Of a stretch of 64,000 nucleotides of DNA, positions 27,291 to 36,039 are shown one piece after another. Location: assembly GCA_018818785.1 (NCBI GenBank), contig JAHIRF010000002.1, positions 124,001 through 188,000 on the forward strand, written 5' to 3'. The translations under genes and the position numbers were made by a program. This DNA is from Thermoplasmatota archaeon. GTDB lineage: Archaea > Thermoplasmatota > Thermoplasmata > UBA10834. Numbering within the stretch: position 1 is the stretch's first letter; the number at the start of each line of letters is the position of its first letter. The notes beneath the pieces are model-generated. The model was not told where the DNA came from. It saw only the letters and a program-made list of their open reading frames with translations, and made no database searches.

Positions 27291-28163
27291 ATGACGGAAG
27301 AGCTTGTTGCAGAACTCGAAGAAAAGCGGGCACGGCACAATGCCGATGCCGAACGGCACAAGAGGCTCAGAGATGAGCTTAATGAGAAGACTAGGGAATG
27401 GGCCGACCGAAGAGATGAATTGAATGCACAGGTTCGAAAGCTCATAGAAGAGGCCAACGCCAGACGCGAGACGAGGGACAAGCTCAACGCCGAGGTCAGA
27501 GAGGTCAAAGCCAAGAGAGACGATTGGAACAGGAAGTTCAACGACCAGAGCGATAAGGTCATCACACTCAAGCGGGAGAACATGCCCAAGAGCGGCCAAT
27601 CAATCCGAAAGTACAAGGCTGAGCTCAGGACGCTCGAGAAGAGACACATGACCTCGGTCCTCACCACCGAGAAGGAGAGAGCCCTGGTCGAAGAGATATC
27701 ATCGCTCAGCAACAAGATACGCTCCCTCGAGAAAGAGATGGAGCAGTTCACCGAGGTCAAGACTGCCGAGCACGACGCAAGAGAGGCGAAGGATCAGGCT
27801 GAGACATTCCACAGGCAGGTCTCCGAATACGCCGAGAAGGCGCAGATGGAGCACGATGCCATGCTGAAGCTCTACGAGGAAGCGGACGCCATCAGAAAGG
27901 AGGCCGACGATGCCCAAGAGAAGTTCATCGATGCCAAACTAACCGCTGACGAGGAGCACCGTGAGCATATAGAGCACATCCGACAGGTTCACGATTTCGA
28001 CAAGATCATAACTGGCATCCGTGACAAGAGTCGCAAGTCCCGCAGAGAGAATGACGAGAGTTCTGTCAAGAAAGAGGCCGAGGAGATCTACGATAAGTTC
28101 CGGAGCGGAGAGAAGCTCAGCACCGAGGACATCATGGTGCTTCAGAAATCCGGTTACATGTGA
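27291..28163 (+). CDS. Archaeal coiled-coil protein (COG1340-like)
   Basis: A 290-residue protein that is almost entirely coiled coil, beginning EELVAELEEKRARHNADAERHKRLRDEL in heptads. The C-terminal KEAEEIYDKFRSGEKLSTEDIMVLQKSGYM is the conserved end of a widespread archaeal family, sometimes misannotated as phosphoserine phosphatase. A TATA-like GATATAAAC near 27217 predicts a leader of about 45 bases. The cellular role is unknown. Confidence 0.78.
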   Translation: MTEELVAELEEKRARHNADAERHKRLRDELNEKTREWADRRDELNAQVRKLIEEANARRETRDKLNAEVREVKAKRDDWNRKFNDQSDKVITLKRENMPKSGQSIRKYKAELRTLEKRHMTSVLTTEKERALVEEISSLSNKIRSLEKEMEQFTEVKTAEHDAREAKDQAETFHRQVSEYAEKAQMEHDAMLKLYEEADAIRKEADDAQEKFIDAKLTADEEHREHIEHIRQVHDFDKIITGIRDKSRKSRRENDESSVKKEAEEIYDKFRSGEKLSTEDIMVLQKSGYM

Positions 28164-28292
28164 GGTGCACCGGCTCCACATGAAGCGGGGGTTCTGCCAG
28201 TTGAAAAAGCGACGTTATTCCCGCGATATGCTGGCTATGTACTTCGTTTAAGACCTCTGCCCCGGCAAAGTATTTAAGGGCTGATTCGATAA

Positions 28293-28301
28293 TTATAAAT
28301 A
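28293..28301 (+). promoter_or_regulatory. TATA box of a candidate small RNA
   Basis: TTATAAATA sits about 27 bases before the predicted 5' end of the hairpin RNA at 28322 and far (160 bases) from the SRP54 ATG. SRP54 has its own TATA-like ATATTTATCC near 28422. Confidence 0.55.
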
Positions 28302-28321
28302 GGGCACCGCCAATATATCAC

Positions 28322-28397
28322 CCGGGAAATTTTGGGCTAGTTGTTAGAGTGCATCCCATCCCTTCTGACAAGGCTAGCCCTTCCCTTCCCTTTTTTT
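28322..28397 (+). ncRNA. Candidate structured small RNA upstream of srp54
   Basis: A 76-base unit lies between a strong TATA box and a T7 run (28391-28397). It folds into one long hairpin: GGGAA/TTCCC outer stem, GGGCTAG (28334-28340) with CTAGCCC (28374-28380), and TTGTTAG (28341-28347) with CTGACAA (28365-28371, one G-U pair). A 17-base loop holds CATCCCATCCC. The T-run is a normal archaeal stop signal. No C/D box pair, tRNA or SRP motif is visible and no ORF fits. It could also be a large terminator for the upstream coiled-coil gene, but that gene ends 160 bases earlier. Confidence 0.5.
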
Positions 28398-28464
28398 GTA
28401 AATGGAAGAACGGTTGCACAACATATTTATCCGAAGCGTAGCTTAGCGGCGGAAGTAGATTCAG

Positions 28465-29805
28465 ATGGTGCTGGAAAACCTCGGTGGCGCTCTGAAAGAC
28501 GCAATCAAAAAGATCGCCAACGCATCACATGTTGACCAGAAGCTTGTCAAGGAAGTCGTGAAGGATATTCAGCGCGCGCTCCTTCAGGCAGATATCAATG
28601 TCAAACTAGTCATCTCGATGACTAAGGAGCTCGAGCAACGGGCGCTCACGGAGAAGCCCCCTGCAGGCATGAGCTCGCGGGAACATGTCATAAAGATAGT
28701 GTATGAGGAGCTAGTGAAGCTCATCGGAAAGGGAGGGGAGATACCTGCCAAACCCCAGCGGATACTTATGGTGGGGCTCTATGGTCAGGGAAAGACTACC
28801 ACATCGGGCAAATTGGCTAAGGACCTCCACAAGAGAGGCATGAAGGTCGGCCTTGTCGCTGCCGATGTCCACCGACCTGCTGCCTTTGATCAGCTCACCC
28901 AGATTGGCGCCAAGATAAACGTGCCAGTGTTCGGCGACCCCAAGGAGAAGAGCGCAGTCAAGATAGCCAAGCGGGCAATGAAAGAGTTCGAGGGCTACGA
29001 TGTCATCATATTCGACACATCAGGCAGACACGCCCTGGAGGCCGACCTCATCGATGAGATAGAATCGGTCGCCAAGATAGTCGACGCGGAGCAGAAGATA
29101 CTCGTCCTTGACGCGCAGACTGGGCAGCAGGCAGGGCCTCAAGCCAAGGCGTTCCATGATGCAGTCCATGTCACTGGCGTCATAATAACCAAGTTGGATG
29201 GCACTGCCAAGGGCGGAGGGGCGCTCAGCGCAGTCGCGGAGACCGGCGCCCCGATCTGTTATGTGGGAGTGGGCGAGCATCTTGAGGATATCGAGCGGTT
29301 CGACCCCGATCGTTTCATAAGCAGGCTTCTGGGGATGGGGGATATCAAGTCCCTCATAGAGGTCGCGAGCGAGGTCATGGATGAGGAGAAGGCCGAAGAG
29401 GCTGCGCGTAAGATGATGTCCGGCAAGTTCTCCTTGAAAGAGATGTACGATCAGATGGAGATGCTCCAGGGTATGGGGCCTCTGAAGAAGATCGCGTCCA
29501 TGCTTCCGGGTATGTCTGACAAGCTACAAGAGCAGGACATGGAGGCGACCCAGGAGCGCTTGGTAAGGTTCAGGGTCATAATGGATTCGATGACCGAGGA
29601 GGAGCTTGAGAACCCCAAGCTCATCAAGTCGTCCAGGATCATAAGGGTCGCGCGCGGGAGCGGCACGACCACAAAAGAAGTCAAGGAGCTGCTGAAGCAG
29701 TATGACATGTCCAAGAAAGCCATGAAGGGTTTCATGGGCAACCGGAAGATGCGGAGGCAGCTCATGAAGCAGTTCAAGGGCGCTGACTTCTCCAAGGAGG
29801 CATGA
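28465..29805 (+). CDS. srp54: Signal recognition particle protein SRP54
   Basis: A 446-residue GTPase that binds SRP RNA and signal peptides. The N domain is followed by the G domain with G1 GLYGQGKTTTSGKL (near residue 104), DVHRPAAFDQL, DTSGRH and TKLDGTAKGGG. The methionine-rich M domain contains the RNA-binding stretch PKLIKSSRIIRVARGSG. Length is typical. Its RNA partner is encoded at 52921-53245. The stop overlaps the TrmY start. Confidence 0.97.
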   Translation: MVLENLGGALKDAIKKIANASHVDQKLVKEVVKDIQRALLQADINVKLVISMTKELEQRALTEKPPAGMSSREHVIKIVYEELVKLIGKGGEIPAKPQRILMVGLYGQGKTTTSGKLAKDLHKRGMKVGLVAADVHRPAAFDQLTQIGAKINVPVFGDPKEKSAVKIAKRAMKEFEGYDVIIFDTSGRHALEADLIDEIESVAKIVDAEQKILVLDAQTGQQAGPQAKAFHDAVHVTGVIITKLDGTAKGGGALSAVAETGAPICYVGVGEHLEDIERFDPDRFISRLLGMGDIKSLIEVASEVMDEEKAEEAARKMMSGKFSLKEMYDQMEMLQGMGPLKKIASMLPGMSDKLQEQDMEATQERLVRFRVIMDSMTEEELENPKLIKSSRIIRVARGSGTTTKEVKELLKQYDMSKKAMKGFMGNRKMRRQLMKQFKGADFSKEA

Positions 29806-30398
29806 CAATGAGACGATTCGTCGTATTGGGCCATAGGGCCATCACGTCTGCTGATTTCAAACTCGATGACCTCTGCGGGTCAACCGGTCGGTTGGATATC
29901 CTCCTCAGATGCGTCAATTCGGCGTTCTTCCTATCACATTCGATCCGAAGGGATGTGGAGATCACGCTCATGCTCCTCGGAGAGCCCAACCCACCAAAGA
30001 CCATACGGATCGACGGCTCGGAGGTCAAATACCTCAATCCTGACGAGAGGAGCACCGCCGCCCTGATAAGGAACGCACTCATGCAGAAGGGCGAGGGCGA
30101 GAGAAGGTGCTCTCCGGGCATATATGTCTCTGAGCGGAGCTACCAGGATGTCCTGTCGAACATATCGAAGGAGTCCCAGATGTACTATCTCAAAGAGGAT
30201 GGGGCGGACATCAGGTCTTGCGACTTCGTCCAGGACAACACATTCGTCATGGGGGACGATCAGGACCTCACTCCTGAGGAGGAGGAGATACTGATGAACT
30301 ACGAGCCGAAGAAGATATCATTGGGACCTGTCAGCTACCACGCGGACCATTGCGTGACACTAGTCAATAACGAGCTCGACCGAAAGAACATCGCCTAA
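29802..30398 (+). CDS. trmY: tRNA (pseudouridine-54 N1)-methyltransferase TrmY
   Basis: A 198-residue SPOUT-fold enzyme that makes N1-methylpseudouridine at position 54 of archaeal tRNAs. The start MRRFVVLGHRAITS, the block YLNPDERSTAALIRNAL and the C-terminal SLGPVSYHADHCVTLVNNELD are diagnostic. The ATG at 29802 overlaps the SRP54 stop; the ATG at 29808 gives the usual N-terminus. Its target loop is the one interrupted by the intron in tRNA-Arg(CCG). Confidence 0.92.
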   Translation: MTMRRFVVLGHRAITSADFKLDDLCGSTGRLDILLRCVNSAFFLSHSIRRDVEITLMLLGEPNPPKTIRIDGSEVKYLNPDERSTAALIRNALMQKGEGERRCSPGIYVSERSYQDVLSNISKESQMYYLKEDGADIRSCDFVQDNTFVMGDDQDLTPEEEEILMNYEPKKISLGPVSYHADHCVTLVNNELDRKNIA

Positions 30399-30766
30399 GA
30401 ATATTTGGTCCCGAGACGCGTGACCCTATTCCCTGCGTCTGGCTCATCCGAATCGCCGTTCTCAGGGTGAACATCGAACTTCAGCGAGAACCTGCCTTTT
30501 GAGAATTTGATCGCAGCCGACTTGAGACGGCACTTGTACATCCTCACTCTACGACCTTTATAGACCTCCTTGTCCTGGTCTATGGTAATGAGCCCTGCAT
30601 CTTCCAGCTCATGTATACGCCTATAGCAGGCCGCGATGGGTATACGGCATAGCTTGCTCAGCTTCTGGGCGGACATGGGGGATGTATAGGTGTACGCAAG
30701 GATCTTCTGGGAATAATTATCCGCCAGAAGCTTGGACACCTCCTTGGACTTCTCTTCGGGGGTCAT
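30395..30766 (-). CDS. Winged helix-turn-helix regulator (paralogue of 24201-24620)
   Basis: A 123-residue ArsR-type helix-turn-helix protein: MSAQKLSKLCRIPIAACYRRIHELEDAGLI, followed by a wing (TIDQDKEVYKGRRVRMYKC) and a polar tail. It shares IPIAACYRRI and the general layout with the protein at 24201-24620. Its 3' end overlaps the end of trmY by four bases, convergent. Likely a DNA-binding regulator of unknown targets. Confidence 0.75.
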   Translation of the reverse strand: MTPEEKSKEVSKLLADNYSQKILAYTYTSPMSAQKLSKLCRIPIAACYRRIHELEDAGLITIDQDKEVYKGRRVRMYKCRLKSAAIKFSKGRFSLKFDVHPENGDSDEPDAGNRVTRLGTKYS

Positions 30767-30921
30767 CTAGCTCCATTGAATGAGTAATTGCAGCATTTAA
30801 GCTGGTTTTCGTCAGGTTATCAGTGGTGATAAGGAACCTGGCAATATCCGGAATGTCCGATTCATACGCGCGAAACAATTATCTCTCCCGGGTATATGTC
30901 CTATCATCGGGAGAAAGTCCC

Positions 30922-32259
30922 ATGCCAGTCTGTCCATTGGATTTCAGGTACGGCAGAGCCGAGATGAAGGAGACATTTGACGAGGAGAACCGTCTTCAGC
31001 GACTGCTAGATGTGGAGGCGGCGTTGTCGCTGGCTCATGCGAAGGTCGGGAACATCAAACAGGACCATGCAGACATCATAAAGAAGACTGCATCCACAAG
31101 GTACGTCAAACTCTCTCGGGTGCAGGAGATCGACGCCAAGATAAACCATGAGATAACGGCGTTGATACGCGCGTTGAGCGAGCAATGTGGCGAGAGCGGG
31201 AAATACGTACACGTGGGCGCTACCTCCAATGACATCCTCGATACGGCTGCCGCACTACAGATCAAGGACGCTATCGAGATCATCCAGAAGGATCTTGCCG
31301 AGTTCAAGAAGGTGCTTGCAGAGAGAGCCAGGGAGCACCGAGACACGATCATGGTCGGAAGGACACATGGCCAATATGCCTTGCCGATCACATTCGGACT
31401 GAAGGTCGCCAACTACGCTCTCGAGATGCACAGGCAGGAGCAGCGGCTGAGGGAATGCTCCGCACGGATACTCGTAGGCAAGATGAGTGGGGCGGTAGGT
31501 ACCGGCGCAGGCTTCGGGCCCAAGGCAACGGAGATCCAGAAGGCAGTGATGGAGGAACTTGGCCTAGGAGTTGAGGAAGGACCGACCCAGATAGTAGGTC
31601 GTGACAGGTATGTCGAGCTCATGTCCGTGCTTACGAACATCGCGTGCTCCATCGAGAAGTTCGCGACGGAGGTCAGGAACCTCCAGAGAGGGGAGCTTGG
31701 AGAGGTATCCGAGCCGTTCGATGAGAACAACCAGGTCGGCAGCTCTACGATGGCGCATAAGAAGAATCCTGTCACGGCAGAGAATGTATGCGGCCTAGCG
31801 AGGATCGTCCGCGGCTTCATGACACCTGCTTTCGAGAGCGCGATCCTATGGCACGAGAGGGACCTTACAAACTCATCAGCGGAGCGATTCTTCATCCCGC
31901 ATTCGTTCATACTCTTGGATGACATGCTCGCAAAGATGACCAAGATGTACGCGGGCCTCGTCGTCAACAAGGAGCAGATGCAACGCAACCTTGCCAGAGC
32001 TGGTAGCGTCATAATGGCAGAATCAGTCATCCTCGCCCTTGTCGGGAAAGGCATGGGCAGACAGGATGCTCACGAACTGATACGGAAATGCAGCATGGAA
32101 TCCCAGCGTGCATGCGAGGATTTCAAATCATATCTGATGGCGAACAAGGACGTAACTGGCCTGCTGTCGGAGGCGGATATAGATGCCGCATTGGATCCCA
32201 GGGCGTATCTTGGTACGACGGGACAGACTGTGGACAACATTCTAAAAATTGTAGGCTGA
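30922..32259 (+). CDS. purB: Adenylosuccinate lyase
   Basis: A 445-residue enzyme of purine synthesis that splits SAICAR and adenylosuccinate. It has the family signature SSTMAHKKNP, the catalytic histidine block MVGRTHGQYALPIT and HVGATSNDILDTA. The frame is open further upstream, but the ATG at 30922 gives the standard N-terminus (MPVCPLDFRYG) and follows GGGAG. It is the last core gene before tRNA-Ala and the island. Confidence 0.95.
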   Translation: MPVCPLDFRYGRAEMKETFDEENRLQRLLDVEAALSLAHAKVGNIKQDHADIIKKTASTRYVKLSRVQEIDAKINHEITALIRALSEQCGESGKYVHVGATSNDILDTAAALQIKDAIEIIQKDLAEFKKVLAERAREHRDTIMVGRTHGQYALPITFGLKVANYALEMHRQEQRLRECSARILVGKMSGAVGTGAGFGPKATEIQKAVMEELGLGVEEGPTQIVGRDRYVELMSVLTNIACSIEKFATEVRNLQRGELGEVSEPFDENNQVGSSTMAHKKNPVTAENVCGLARIVRGFMTPAFESAILWHERDLTNSSAERFFIPHSFILLDDMLAKMTKMYAGLVVNKEQMQRNLARAGSVIMAESVILALVGKGMGRQDAHELIRKCSMESQRACEDFKSYLMANKDVTGLLSEADIDAALDPRAYLGTTGQTVDNILKIVG

Positions 32260-32265
32260 CGAAAG

Positions 32266-32276
32266 TTAGAAATATC
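32266..32276 (+). promoter_or_regulatory. TATA box of tRNA-Ala
   Basis: TTAGAAATATC lies about 30 bases before the first base of the tRNA. Confidence 0.5.
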
Positions 32277-32302
32277 TCTCGTCAGCTCCCCAGCTAGCAT
32301 AC

Positions 32303-32374
32303 GGGCCCTTAGATCAGTGGAAGATCGCTTCCTTCGCAAGGAAGAGGTCGTGGGTTCAAATCCCACAGGGTCCA
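32303..32374 (+). tRNA. tRNA-Ala (anticodon CGC)
   Basis: All arms pair: acceptor GGGCCCT/AGGGTCC, D stem GATC/GATC, anticodon stem CTTCC/GGAAG with loop TTCGCAA (anticodon CGC), T stem GTGGG/CCCAC with loop TTCAAAT, and discriminator A. CCA is not encoded. The 3' end is the attachment site of an integrated element, and the tRNA remains intact because the element supplies no change before base 32374. Confidence 0.96.
32363..32374 (+). repeat. attL: tRNA-Ala 3' end shared with attR
   Basis: CCACAGGGTCCA, the end of the T stem, the acceptor 3' strand and the discriminator. It is repeated exactly at 39865-39876 and 41692-41703. Confidence 0.85.
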
Positions 32375-33569
32375 TTCTAAGCCTGACTGGCCAATTTTCA
32401 ATCAGCCGGAATTGATTTCTCCCCTGTCCCAACAAACTCCTTCATCTTCTTTCTCTTCCGAAGCCTCCCGGGACCATGAAGATTATCGAATCTTTCAGTA
32501 TGTCAACGACTTCGAGGAGGTCAGGCTCAAGCTAGTAAAGGGCAAATTAGACCTGAACCTGCCTGAGGACCGGGATCTATGCATAAAACTCTATCAGAAA
32601 TGGGTCACAGACGACAATTACATGGTTCTGAGAAAAATCGACCCTCGTGGACCAATCGAGTATCAGGTATGCAAGGCTCGCAAGCGTGGAAACGATGTAG
32701 ACGCATACAGGATCCATCGACAGCTTCGCATCATAAAGGACTCAATCGTCGAATATGCTCAAAGCAATCAACGCCTGAGGGCTACTAGGGCCGTCCATGT
32801 GACGGGCACGATTGACCCTAGATTGGTCGATAATGATCTCGAATACGCTTGGCAGTACCTTGGATACTGGTTCAATATGTTCCTGGCAAGCCTGAGAAAG
32901 CGATGTGTCAGAAACATCACGCTCAAGGAAGAGAAGGAAAAAGCCAAGGAACTCAAGATTCGAGTATATCGGTCCTGGGAGTCCCATGGATCGGGATGGC
33001 CCCATTTCCATGCTATTCTATGTTTTGAGGGATACTCCTGGACAATCTTCCAAGATTCAAAGTCGAGGTGGCGACTCAATGACAAGGACACATTCCAAGA
33101 TGCTTGGAGCTTCGGATGGATAGATGTAGTAGCCCTCACCCCTGGCACGACTAACAAGAATGTCGAGAAGGTCGTATCGTATGTCAGCAAGTATGTGGGC
33201 AAAGGGGCCACTGAGATGGATTATCGTCATGTGGAATCCTGGCCTCGAAAGAGACTCCTGACCGAATCGCTTTTATGGTACTTTGGCAAAAGGTCATATT
33301 CGATCAGTCGTGGGCTATTGGAGGGACATGACCACCCTAACGACTTGAAAAAACGTATAAGCACAATTCAAACGAACATAGAAGGAGAATGCGTCCCAGA
33401 GCTTGAAATTGTGTGGGAATTCATTGGAATGGTGCGCGGAAAAGACACCGAATTGGATGGCTACACCTGGGTCAAGACGTATACGGATCCACCTGATTGG
33501 CTAGACCTATGCTGGAAACCTTGTCGTAGCTACGTGGGAACATGTTGGATGAATACTTGGGGGAGTTGA
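32364..33569 (+). CDS. rep: Rolling-circle replication initiator (HUH Rep), start cut off by integration
   Basis: The frame is open from the tRNA 3' end to 33569. From the TTG at 32412 it encodes 385 residues. Motif 2 is WPHFHAIL (H198, H200), the metal-binding HUH pair. Motif 3 is SYVSKYVGKG, with Y257 and Y261 as candidate nicking tyrosines and K260 between them, as in archaeal and phage RCR Reps. VHVTGTID is a likely motif 1. No ATG, GTG or ribosome site precedes the domain here. In the excised circle the frame would join ATG AGG AGC at 39857, giving MRSHRVHSKPDW and about 404 residues, overlapping the integrase stop as ATGA. In the integrated state the gene is probably silent or starts weakly at TTG 32412. 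Confidence 0.85.
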   Translation, partial: HRVHSKPDWPIFNQPELISPLSQQTPSSSFSSEASRDHEDYRIFQYVNDFEEVRLKLVKGKLDLNLPEDRDLCIKLYQKWVTDDNYMVLRKIDPRGPIEYQVCKARKRGNDVDAYRIHRQLRIIKDSIVEYAQSNQRLRATRAVHVTGTIDPRLVDNDLEYAWQYLGYWFNMFLASLRKRCVRNITLKEEKEKAKELKIRVYRSWESHGSGWPHFHAILCFEGYSWTIFQDSKSRWRLNDKDTFQDAWSFGWIDVVALTPGTTNKNVEKVVSYVSKYVGKGATEMDYRHVESWPRKRLLTESLLWYFGKRSYSISRGLLEGHDHPNDLKKRISTIQTNIEGECVPELEIVWEFIGMVRGKDTELDGYTWVKTYTDPPDWLDLCWKPCRSYVGTCWMNTWGS

Positions 33570-33570
33570 G

Positions 33571-33780
33571 ATGTTCGTTTGCGACGGATGTCAACATGAA
33601 TTCGATTTTCTAATGATTATCTGTGGCCTAGCGTTGTGCAATGAATGTCTTAAACCGTACGATGACGCATTATCGGAATGTCAATCGCATAAAGAATTGG
33701 ACATTGTGGGTCGACGGATACGTTCGGATATTCTGTCTTTTCGAAAAGGGGAGAGAGTCAATAAGTGTTTTAGAGAGTAG
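33571..33780 (+). CDS. Small zinc-finger protein of the element
   Basis: A 69-residue protein with CDGCQHEFDF and CGLALCNEC, a two-cysteine-pair zinc site, followed by a charged helix. The ATG comes one base after the rep stop, so it is likely translated with rep. It may be a replication or copy-control accessory protein, which is a guess from position. Confidence 0.6.
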   Translation: MFVCDGCQHEFDFLMIICGLALCNECLKPYDDALSECQSHKELDIVGRRIRSDILSFRKGERVNKCFRE

Positions 33781-33799
33781 TGGTCGGAGGTCGTCAGTC

Positions 33800-34555
33800 T
33801 CATGATTCGTTATGCTTTTCGCAAGTGATAGTTCTTGTATTGATTTCCTTGAGCAGTTCTTTGACTCCAGGCAATTTCGTCAGAGAGCGTTGCCATCGGT
33901 CGAATGATTCAGTATAGAATTCAATGACAAAACCTTCGGAGAAGACAAGCAAAGTACGGTCTGGACGATTGAGGAATGCGAGTTCTAGATTCTTAGGCTT
34001 GATCTCGTCTTCGAATTTCCACTCGTACTTTTGATTCTTGCTTACCCTTTTGTCCTTGCGGTTGATGAATTCGTCGATTTCGAAGGTGAGATTATCTGGA
34101 TCTTCTTGATTCAGTAGCGGCATTATTGCGTCTCTCAATGGTCCGCTTTTCAGAACCATGGCTTTTCTATGCTTCGGAGGGTGGATGAATCGAGATAAGG
34201 ATTTCTTGAAGTAGAGATTCATTCTTTCCATGTCTTTCTTGTTATTGACTGATGTGATCTTTGGCGGAGGAGAACCCGGCCTCGAAAGGAGAATCATGAA
34301 AGAGTTCAGAAACTCTTCAATCGTGATGAGTCTGTAATATTTATGAGCTTTTTCTCGGTCTGGTTCTCTTTCGTCAGTGAGGTGGGGTTCGAATCCAAGC
34401 GACTTCTGAACCAGACCCAGATGGACAGATGGGTCAATACTTGCGTGTGCCTTCACAATTGTTTCGTATTCGTTGATTTGTTTTGATACAATTTTGAGAA
34501 TTGCGATTCCTTCAGCTGAAATCGTCATCTTCTTCTTGATGTGCTTCTTGCTCAT
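33800..34555 (-). CDS. Hypothetical element protein
   Basis: About 251 residues from MSKKHIKKKMTISAEG. The first 60 residues look helical and basic and may hold a helix-turn-helix (ISAEGIAILKIVSKQI). The rest is mixed and contains YYRLITIEEFLNSFMILL. The start at 34555 is chosen because CTTTATAT lies 27 bases upstream, giving a leaderless message. The frame is open another 35 codons upstream. No family is recognised. Confidence 0.6.
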   Translation of the reverse strand: MSKKHIKKKMTISAEGIAILKIVSKQINEYETIVKAHASIDPSVHLGLVQKSLGFEPHLTDEREPDREKAHKYYRLITIEEFLNSFMILLSRPGSPPPKITSVNNKKDMERMNLYFKKSLSRFIHPPKHRKAMVLKSGPLRDAIMPLLNQEDPDNLTFEIDEFINRKDKRVSKNQKYEWKFEDEIKPKNLELAFLNRPDRTLLVFSEGFVIEFYTESFDRWQRSLTKLPGVKELLKEINTRTITCEKHNES

Positions 34556-34577
34556 CCTTTCGGAATAATATTGCTTT

Positions 34578-34586
34578 GATATAAAG
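34578..34586 (-). promoter_or_regulatory. TATA box for the hypothetical gene at 33800-34555
   Basis: CTTTATATC on the minus strand, centred about 27 bases before the ATG. It implies a leaderless message. Confidence 0.5.
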
Positions 34587-34850
34587 CGTGAGAGGTATGG
34601 ATCGAATGCTGTTGCTTGTGAGGATAGAATAATGCCTTTAGGCTGCCGAAACCGAATCAAGAGGGGGTATGAGCGCAGTTGCGTTAGAGGCGTTCTAGAG
34701 GGGGCTTGGAAGAGGTCAGATGAAGAGGGAGGGAACAGAAGAAGACTGGTAATGAGAGTTGGCTCTTAGCCTGGTGGCAGGACTGAATGGGGATTCCCCG
34801 GAAGCCTTTATGTAGCGAGTTGACGGTCAGAGAAGACAAGGGGTGGAATT

Positions 34851-35141
34851 GTGAATAGCAGTGAACCCGATTCAGATCAGGGAGAACCAACCTGGTTCAA
34901 GACATGGTGGGAGAGGGAGGAGAAACGTCGCTCGAGACGCGAGCTGACTGAAGGCGGTTTTGGCATATTCACCATCGGTCTCGGAGGCATCGCAGTCGGT
35001 CTGGGATTGGCCGCACTTGAGGACGCCAATACTGTGGCGGTTGCCCAAGTCCTCTTGGTCAGCATGTTCGCCATGATTGTGGGGATGGTGATAGCTATGG
35101 CCAGTCTGTTCGGTTACAGGCGGAAAAGGGGTCCCAAATGA
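34851..35141 (+). CDS. Small membrane protein of the element (two helices)
   Basis: A 96-residue protein with a GTG start after a GGGGTGG ribosome site. The N-terminal 38 residues are charged with many Trp, Arg and Glu. Two hydrophobic helices follow (about 38-60 and 65-88) and then a basic tail RRKRGPK. It overlaps the next small gene as ATGA. The arrangement recalls structural or lysis proteins of small archaeal viruses, but no homology is claimed. Confidence 0.6.
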   Translation: MNSSEPDSDQGEPTWFKTWWEREEKRRSRRELTEGGFGIFTIGLGGIAVGLGLAALEDANTVAVAQVLLVSMFAMIVGMVIAMASLFGYRRKRGPK

Positions 35142-35308
35142 CGAATTTTCTGGAGGGACTTGTTGGCTTATCTGTTGGTTTGGTGCTTTCCGCGATTATA
35201 GCAAATGCTCTATGGACGATACAGCCAATTGGTACAGTGCTGATTGGTGTCATAGATGTCGTGGCCGTCGTCGCATACGTCAAGGGATTGGCGGGTGGCA
35301 GAGGATAG
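35138..35308 (+). CDS. Second small membrane protein of the element (56 residues)
   Basis: It begins MTNFLEGLVGLSVGLVLSAI and continues with a second hydrophobic stretch (GTVLIGVIDVVAVVAYV), ending in GGRG before TAG. The ATG overlaps the previous stop as ATGA, so the pair is translated together. It has two predicted helices and almost no soluble part. Confidence 0.6.
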   Translation: MTNFLEGLVGLSVGLVLSAIIANALWTIQPIGTVLIGVIDVVAVVAYVKGLAGGRG

Positions 35309-35366
35309 AGTCCGGTTCTAATCTGACTGGGAGAAGACCATAGAGTGGAAATGTGCCACTCGAGCA

Positions 35367-35918
35367 TTAGTAGAGTTTGCCTCGCTCATATCTGAACGAA
35401 GCGTGCTCATGCTTCTTGTCTCGTAACACTGATCTGAACAGGCTAGGGTACTCGATTTCCTCAAGAGGTAGGCAATAGACTTCGTCTGGCATTGACGGCT
35501 CTCCCCCTAGGCCCAGAACCATAAACACAGTCTCTGGACATACTCCCTTCTGAAAGCTGCGATACGCTTCCAGGCGGTCCTGTTCACATATCTTGAACTT
35601 GTCATCATAGAGTCTGGCTCTCCATTTCGCTTCGACCCAGAACTTGTCCCTGCTCCTTCGGTCCTTTATGTAGAGGTCCGGCTTTCTGCTGCCTTCGGGA
35701 TCATCCCTCTGCTTGATTTCGAAATCGCGATTCGGAAACATGTTTTCCACGAACGCTTCGAAATCCTTGCCTTTCGCATACTGGACAGGATCATAGTTTC
35801 GCTTCAATTGAACCAATCCCGGACATTGATGACAAGGAGACCAGATAGTTGTTTCGGAAGGTCCCGCCTGGGTCTCCAGGCTTTTTTGCTCAGAAAAGCC
35901 CAGAGAGAGGAGACACAA
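35367..35918 (-). CDS. PD-(D/E)XK-like nuclease 1
   Basis: Up to 183 residues (TTG start at 35918; the true start may be up to 38 codons later, near LVQLKRNYD). The restriction-endonuclease-like core is clear: E54 in KDFEAFVENM, D81 in KPDLYI, and E96-x-K98 in FWVEAKWR. Stand-alone proteins of this kind act as restriction, repair or mobile-element nucleases. It is divergent from the second nuclease-like gene 120 bases away. Confidence 0.7.
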   Translation of the reverse strand: MCLLSLGFSEQKSLETQAGPSETTIWSPCHQCPGLVQLKRNYDPVQYAKGKDFEAFVENMFPNRDFEIKQRDDPEGSRKPDLYIKDRRSRDKFWVEAKWRARLYDDKFKICEQDRLEAYRSFQKGVCPETVFMVLGLGGEPSMPDEVYCLPLEEIEYPSLFRSVLRDKKHEHASFRYERGKLY

Positions 35919-36039
35919 TCAGGATTACGTTGTCTGCGTACCTCAATCCAAAAAGCATAATTCTCATTGATTACCAGCCAAGCACCCGTATTCTGAGGGG
36001 AGATGCTTGGCTTATGGTGGCAAAGGAACTAATCGGAGT

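Noticed and set aside
27291-28163. Phosphoserine phosphatase
   Set aside because: The protein is almost entirely coiled coil with no DxDx(T/V) phosphatase motif; the name is a known misannotation for this family.
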